From assembly GCA_030592825.1 (NCBI GenBank), contig JAUVIG010000165.1, positions 1 to 7,888 on the forward strand: a stretch of DNA of 7,888 nt, written 5' to 3'. The notes below the pieces were generated by a model that did not search any database, was not told the origin of the DNA, and was given only the letters and a program-made list of their open reading frames with translations. This DNA comes from Chlorobiota bacterium. GTDB lineage: Bacteria > Bacteroidota > Bacteroidia > Bacteroidales > JAADGE01. The position numbers and the translations under genes were made by a program. Shown piece after piece: positions 1-4,581 of the stretch (position 1 is its first letter; every line of letters begins with the position of its first letter).

Positions 1-1251
1 ATAAACAAAAAAGAAGTTTATAAAGCCTTAAAATGGTCCGGCGGAATTGTTGGTGGTTTAATAATCATATTGCTGATTAATCCGGGAATTCTTTCTTTTT
101 CCGGAGAATCTGATGCAATGTGGTTTATGAGAAGTTTTGGTCTTAAAGACGACCCTCAATCTCAACAAATTTTAGAAAGTTTTACTTCAGCTATTGAAAA
201 AGACAGAGCATCACTTTTTAGAGCAGATGCGTTTCGTTCATTAGCCTTTATCGCAATTTCGGCATTACTCCTTTGGCTCTTTATTTCAGAAAAACTAAAA
301 GAAACAGGATTTATTGCAGCATTGGGCTTGTTAATACTAATTGATTTATGGGCTGTTGATAAACGCTTTTTGAATTCCGATGATTTTGTTAGTTCAAGAA
401 TTGAAAAAGAACCTTTTACACCATCGAATGCAGATAAATTTATCATGAAAGATGTTGATCCGAACTTCAGAGTATTAAATTTAACTGTAAGCACATTTAA
501 TGACGCAAGTACTTCCTACTTTCATAAATCTGTCGGAGGTTATCACGGTGCTAAAATGAGAAGATACCAAGAGCTGATAACATACGGAATAAGTAATGAA
601 TTAAATATGTTATATACAGCATTGAACGAAAGTACTTCTGAATTGCAAGTACAATCATCCTTAATGAATTTATCAGTAATTAACATGCTTAATACAAAGT
701 ATTTTATTTTAAGTCCTGATATGTTGCCCATGATGAATCAATACAGTCTCGGTAATGCATGGTTTGTAAATAAAATTAAAGAGGTTGAAAATGCAGATGA
801 AGAAATTAAAGCAATCCAAAATTTTGATCCCGAACAAACCGCTGTAATTGATAAACGATTTAAAGATCAATTTTTTAAATTTAGAAAGGATAGTTCCGCT
901 ACTATTAAGTTAACAAGTTATGCACCGAATAAACTAACATACAGATATGAAACAAACAGTGAGCAACTTGCTGTTTTTTCTGAAATATATTATGCCAAAG
1001 GATGGGACGCATACATTGACGGTAAACTTGTTCCTCATATGAGAGCAAATTATGTATTGAGAGCTATGAAAATACCTGCGGGAAATCATAATATTGAGTT
1101 TAAATTTGAGCCTAAAATTTGGAAATTTGGAAATTCGGTTTCACTAACAGGGTCAATTGTTTTCACATTAATAATCCTTGGGGGTATTGGTTATTTTGTT
1201 ATTAGAAGCAGAAAAAAGAACAATCTTGAGCAAAATAATGAAACAGAATAA
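1..1251 (+). CDS. YfhO-family membrane protein, C-terminal part (5' end outside window)
   Basis: The reading frame is open from base 1 and the stop is TAA at 1249-1251, so 416 residues of a larger protein are visible. The TTG at 70 is an internal Leu codon, not a start, because the frame continues upstream with coding-like sequence. Visible in order: a membrane segment near fragment residues 13-28; a hydrophobic pair near 78-110 that ends in a LIDLWAVDKRFLN-type motif; a long soluble region with FHKSVGGYHGAKMRRYQ and INMLNTKYFI motifs; a GWDAYIDGK beta-rich segment; and a final membrane helix near 379-402 followed by a basic tail (RSRKKN). These features match the C-terminus of Bacteroidota YfhO proteins, which usually exceed 800 residues. 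YfhO in Bacillus subtilis is a GT-C-like enzyme implicated in lipoteichoic acid glycosylation. The substrate here is unknown; periplasmic-side transfer from a polyprenyl-linked sugar is inference. The gene overlaps the next one by 14 nt, suggesting co-expression. Confidence 0.88.
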   Translation: MNKKEVYKALKWSGGIVGGLIIILLINPGILSFSGESDAMWFMRSFGLKDDPQSQQILESFTSAIEKDRASLFRADAFRSLAFIAISALLLWLFISEKLKETGFIAALGLLILIDLWAVDKRFLNSDDFVSSRIEKEPFTPSNADKFIMKDVDPNFRVLNLTVSTFNDASTSYFHKSVGGYHGAKMRRYQELITYGISNELNMLYTALNESTSELQVQSSLMNLSVINMLNTKYFILSPDMLPMMNQYSLGNAWFVNKIKEVENADEEIKAIQNFDPEQTAVIDKRFKDQFFKFRKDSSATIKLTSYAPNKLTYRYETNSEQLAVFSEIYYAKGWDAYIDGKLVPHMRANYVLRAMKIPAGNHNIEFKFEPKIWKFGNSVSLTGSIVFTLIILGGIGYFVIRSRKKNNLEQNNETE

Positions 1252-2548
1252 AAAAGTTCTTATAATAACATATTATTGGCCTCCGTCAGGTGCCATTGGT
1301 GTACACAGGTGCTTAAAATTTGCTAAATATTTGAAAAAATACGGATGGGAACCGGTTATTTATACAGCAAAAAATGCTCAATATCCATATCTTGACGATT
1401 CAAATTTTAAACATATTCCGGAAGGAATAACTATATTAAAAAAGAAAATACTTGAACCTTTTAATCTCTTTAAGTTTATTTCCGGGCGAAAAAAAGAGGC
1501 TGTTCTTACCAACCCTGTCCAAGTTCGCGATAAGAAACAAAAATTTATTGATAAACTGTCGATTTGGATACGCGGTAACTTTTTTATTCCGGATGCACGT
1601 TTTTTGTGGATAAAACCTTCTGTGAGGTTTTTATCAAAATATCTTTCTGAAAATAACGTTGATGCAATATTATCCGATGGTCCGCCACATACAAATACTG
1701 TTATTGCTTGTCAATTATCAAAAAAACACAACATCCCTTGGCTCGCTGATTTCCAAGACCCTTGGACACAAGTTGATTACTATAAAGAATTTATGCTGAC
1801 AAAATTTGCAGACCGAAGACACAGGCGTATGGAACAAGAAGCATTTAAGACAGCAAAAAAAATGACCATTGCAAGTCCGACCTGGAAAAAAGATTTGGAA
1901 TCAATAGGAGCAAAAAATGTTGATGTGATTTTTTGGGGTTATGATGAAGATGATTTTGAAAATTTACATTCTGAAAAAAAAGATAATTTTATTATTTCTC
2001 ATGCCGGTTTATTCGGGCACGACAGAAACTCGACTGAATTATTCAAAGCCGTTAAAGACCTGAAATGTGAAAATAAATTATTTGCTGAAAAATTAAAAAT
2101 AAAACTTGCCGGTCCTATAGACTATTCTGTAAAACAATCTGTTACCAATGCCGGATTAGATGAAAATACTGAATATCTCGGAAGTATTCCGCGAAATGAT
2201 GCTTTGCAATTGACTTTAGACTCTTCATTACTGCTGATTCCGCTGAATAAAGCTGATAATGCACCGGGCAGAATACCCGGAAAACTTTTTGAACAAATGC
2301 GAAGCAAAGTTAGAATTTTATGTCTCGGACCCAAAGGTAGTGATGTTGAGAATATTCTGAAAGAAACAAAAACAGGGCAAAGTTTTGAATATTCTGATTA
2401 TGAAGGAATGAAAAAATATATTCTCAATTTATTCCAATATTTTATTGAAAATAAACCATATCCGGAATCAGAAAGTATAGAGGTTTATTCAGTTAAGAAT
2501 CAGGTTAAGAAGCTTGCCGGGTATTTGGAAGAAATATTAAACTTATAA
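1238..2548 (+). CDS. GT-B fold (GT4-like) glycosyltransferase
   Basis: This 436-residue protein probably transfers a sugar from a nucleotide-sugar donor to a lipid-linked glycan at the cytoplasmic face. The N-terminal domain opens with a Rossmann strand and Gly loop (KVLIITYYWPPSGAIGVHR, residues 6-24), typical of the GT4-like N-terminal domain in Bacteroidota. It then has SDGPPHTNT (146-154) and DFQDPW (171-176). The C-terminal nucleotide-binding half contains HAGLFGHDRNS (255-265), EYLGSIPRNDA (312-322) and PGRIPGKLFEQM (343-354), the last resembling the donor-binding region of GT4 enzymes with a Glu near the usual E-x7-E site. There is no signal peptide or membrane helix. I chose ATG 1238: an upstream in-frame TTG at 1178 would add 20 residues lying over the YfhO tail, whereas the Rossmann strand follows directly after 1238. 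No Shine-Dalgarno sequence is visible. It overlaps YfhO by 14 nt, and its stop overlaps the stop of the convergent gene by 6 nt. Sugar specificity cannot be read. Confidence 0.88.
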   Translation: MKQNKKVLIITYYWPPSGAIGVHRCLKFAKYLKKYGWEPVIYTAKNAQYPYLDDSNFKHIPEGITILKKKILEPFNLFKFISGRKKEAVLTNPVQVRDKKQKFIDKLSIWIRGNFFIPDARFLWIKPSVRFLSKYLSENNVDAILSDGPPHTNTVIACQLSKKHNIPWLADFQDPWTQVDYYKEFMLTKFADRRHRRMEQEAFKTAKKMTIASPTWKKDLESIGAKNVDVIFWGYDEDDFENLHSEKKDNFIISHAGLFGHDRNSTELFKAVKDLKCENKLFAEKLKIKLAGPIDYSVKQSVTNAGLDENTEYLGSIPRNDALQLTLDSSLLLIPLNKADNAPGRIPGKLFEQMRSKVRILCLGPKGSDVENILKETKTGQSFEYSDYEGMKKYILNLFQYFIENKPYPESESIEVYSVKNQVKKLAGYLEEILNL

Positions 2549-3772
2549 TATCATCCTGTTTCTTATCCTTTCAAAAAAATCTGTATCCGGCGTATAAAAA
2601 TGCCCTTTTAAGAATATTTCTTCTCTAAAATGCTTAATGTATTTATCTGTTTCGGATTTACTAATTTTAATTTTACTCATAACGTCTGATAAGTTATCAT
2701 CTGAAATTTCCGGAAAAAAAACAGACAGAGGACTGTTTTTATAAAAAGAATCTCCAAGCAGAAGCACTTTTTTATATTTTGCAACTGCCTGCATTCCTAC
2801 GCTTGAATTAATATTTACAATAAATTCGGCATTATCAATAAATTTATCTAAATCTATTTTCTTTACAACAAAAACCTGCTTATTATCTGCGTATTTGCCG
2901 TAATCTACCGGCTCAACTTCCATTGGATGTTCTTTGATAATTATTTTAAGTCCTGTTTTTTTCAGAACCGGCAGAATATCATCAATTGCCTCATACATAC
3001 TTGAATATTTGCTGTTCAGGATAATTTGCGTATCGGAATTTACTTGTAAAGGAAATAAAATATATTTTTCACCCTCTCTTATATCAACAATTTCATTTTC
3101 AAACGATTTAAATCGTTTTATTGCTTTTGTTAAGTTTTGTTTTCTGTTTATAAACTGTTTGATAAACGAATTGTATTTAGAATCGAAAAGTCGATAGAAA
3201 TATCTTTCCGCCATTTTATATTTTATATCCGTAAATACAAAATCTTTTAAAGGAATAAATTCATTTTTAGGATATCGAAATTTCAATAATTCTTCATACG
3301 GTAAATTGGCAAAAGAGGCATTAGAATTGACCCCTTCTGAGTCCATTTGTATGGCTTTCGGAAAATATGCATGCTCAAAAAAGAAAGTTTTTATTCCGAG
3401 TTCTCTGCAAACATCTGTTTCTACATTAAAAGCACCGTTTAAAATCAACACACAGTCGAAAGAATTGTTTTTGAAATAATCAAAACAGGCAGCGTATTCT
3501 TTGTTTTTTGCTTTGATTAGTTTTTTTGTGTCTTTTAAATTATAAAGCCTTTTAAAATATTTTATAATATCAGATTTTTTATTGTAATAATCAATCGAAA
3601 CAATTGATTTTTTATATTTTTTAACTTTTAAGTTGTTCTTTTCTAATTGTTTCGTGATAAATCTGTCTGTATTCAAAAAAAAGGCTTCATTCCCGAACTT
3701 TTCAATGTATTTAGCAAAATTAATATTGAAATACAGATAATTTGCTGCGTTATTTAGGATTACTATTTTCAT
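2543..3772 (-). CDS. KpsS/KpsC-like capsule polysaccharide glycosyltransferase (Capsule_synth family)
   Basis: This 409-residue cytosolic protein has no signal peptide. It carries the signature series of the capsule polysaccharide biosynthesis family (PF05159-like; KpsC and KpsS are beta-Kdo transferases). The signatures are FEHAYFPKAIQMDSEGVN (132-149), equivalent to the E-x-G-x-x-P-x5-D-x-x-GVN stretch of the family; FPLQVNSDTQI (240-250); KEHPMEV (280-286), holding the conserved His-Pro; INSSVGMQA (321-329), the Ser/Thr-rich nucleotide-binding loop; and LLLGDSFY (337-344). In Proteobacteria KpsS starts the poly-Kdo linker on phosphatidylglycerol, but distant Bacteroidota members probably use other sugars. 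A CDP-glycerol-type glycerophosphotransferase is a less likely alternative. The start is ATG at 3772, two bases after the TGA of the upstream methyltransferase, so it is the last gene of the minus-strand operon. Its stop lies inside the 3' end of the convergent glycosyltransferase. The protein is Lys-, Phe- and Asn-rich like its operon partners. Confidence 0.8.
   Translation of the reverse strand: MKIVILNNAANYLYFNINFAKYIEKFGNEAFFLNTDRFITKQLEKNNLKVKKYKKSIVSIDYYNKKSDIIKYFKRLYNLKDTKKLIKAKNKEYAACFDYFKNNSFDCVLILNGAFNVETDVCRELGIKTFFFEHAYFPKAIQMDSEGVNSNASFANLPYEELLKFRYPKNEFIPLKDFVFTDIKYKMAERYFYRLFDSKYNSFIKQFINRKQNLTKAIKRFKSFENEIVDIREGEKYILFPLQVNSDTQIILNSKYSSMYEAIDDILPVLKKTGLKIIIKEHPMEVEPVDYGKYADNKQVFVVKKIDLDKFIDNAEFIVNINSSVGMQAVAKYKKVLLLGDSFYKNSPLSVFFPEISDDNLSDVMSKIKISKSETDKYIKHFREEIFLKGHFYTPDTDFFERIRNRMIL
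3101..3118. repeat. Perfect 18-bp palindrome inside the KpsS-like gene
   Basis: AAACGATTT followed directly by AAATCGTTT is a perfect inverted repeat without a spacer. On the minus strand it is in frame and encodes Lys-Arg-Phe-Lys-Ser-Phe (residues 219-224 of the KpsS-like protein), in a stretch between the conserved motifs. Its role, if any, is unknown; the AT-rich composition makes a chance origin possible. Confidence 0.6.
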
Positions 3773-3774
3773 TT

Positions 3775-4581
3775 TCAGATTGTGTAAATTCCTCTTAAAT
3801 AAATTCCGTTTTCATTAAAAATCTCATTTTTTCCGGAAATCCTTAATTTATACCTTCTTATTCTGCCAATTTTTTTATACGGATGGTATGATTGAGGTTC
3901 AATAGTTTCAATTTTTAATAATTTATAGTTATGCTTTTGAAATAATATTTCTAATGATTTTTTGCTGAAATGATGATAATGAGGATTATTTAATAATGAT
4001 TCAATTTTTACTTTTTCGTTGGTACAGTTCGGCACTTCAAAATAGAATTTCACCGGTTTTAGCAGCTTAAGTGTTTCCAAAAAACCATTTATATCAAAAA
4101 TATGTTCAAAAACGTGAAACATCAGGATTATATCAATATCTTTAAACTTCTGAATATCAATGTTTTCAAATAGCTTGTTTTCAAACTTAAGATTTTTCTT
4201 CTTTCGGTTGAATTTTTTATCCGGTTCTACAATTATATATAATTTCGGACTATTTTTTTTTTGAGCAATATTATAAAATTCACCAAAAGTTCCGCCGATT
4301 TCAAGAAAATTTAAATATTTTGTGATATTTCCGTATTTAGACAGAAAATCAAACCTTCCTGCAGTTCTGTTACTGACAAGCGACAGCTTATTTATTAGTA
4401 CAGAAAAAAAATTGTTGTAAGAAAATTTGCTGTGGTATTCAGCGGCATAGTATTCCGAAGTATCTTTTTCGTTGATAATATGATATGAATCGCATGATTT
4501 ACAATAATAATTATCTTCACCGAAAATTTTATTTTTATATTCGGTTTTTTTCAACTCTGCTTGACAAATCGAGCAATTCAT
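3775..4581 (-). CDS. Zinc-ribbon class I SAM-dependent methyltransferase
   Basis: This 268-residue protein probably methylates a sugar, nucleotide-sugar or glycan using S-adenosylmethionine. An N-terminal zinc ribbon is formed by Cys3-x2-Cys6 and Cys27-x2-Cys30. The Rossmann core follows with motif I FLEIGGTFGEF (92-102), the acidic SAM-ribose strand ending IIVEPD (116-121), HVFEHI (156-161) at the motif IV region, EVPN (182-185), and a C-terminal HYHHFSKKSLEILF segment (201-214) common in Methyltransf_23-type enzymes. Motif I departs from the usual E/D-x-G-x-G-x-G: its middle glycine is replaced (GGTFG). Zn-ribbon plus methyltransferase architecture is shared with sugar C-methyltransferases of the TylC3/NovU type, but this protein is shorter (about 410 residues in those) and lacks their C-terminal domain, so O-methylation is equally possible. 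Its ATG overlaps the TAA of the upstream gene (TAATG, 4579-4583), which suggests translational coupling. Lys is about 13 percent of residues. The target is unknown. Confidence 0.8.
   Translation of the reverse strand: MNCSICQAELKKTEYKNKIFGEDNYYCKSCDSYHIINEKDTSEYYAAEYHSKFSYNNFFSVLINKLSLVSNRTAGRFDFLSKYGNITKYLNFLEIGGTFGEFYNIAQKKNSPKLYIIVEPDKKFNRKKKNLKFENKLFENIDIQKFKDIDIILMFHVFEHIFDINGFLETLKLLKPVKFYFEVPNCTNEKVKIESLLNNPHYHHFSKKSLEILFQKHNYKLLKIETIEPQSYHPYKKIGRIRRYKLRISGKNEIFNENGIYLRGIYTI

Noticed and set aside
1178..1237. TTG-initiated 20-residue N-terminal extension of the GT4-like glycosyltransferase
   Set aside because: The extension only re-reads the YfhO C-terminus in another frame, and the Rossmann strand begins immediately after ATG 1238.
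2264..2280. CCGGG-7 nt-CCCGG hairpin followed by A4-C-T5, resembling an intrinsic terminator
   Set aside because: It lies inside the glycosyltransferase gene, encodes the PGRIPGK motif, has only a 5-bp stem and is followed by A before the T run; most likely a by-product of coding.
2934..3197. Plus-strand open frame of 87 codons inside the KpsS-like gene
   Set aside because: It is antisense to a gene with clear family motifs, and the peptide has no recognisable domain. The same reasoning applies to the other short open frames opposite the fusion gene.
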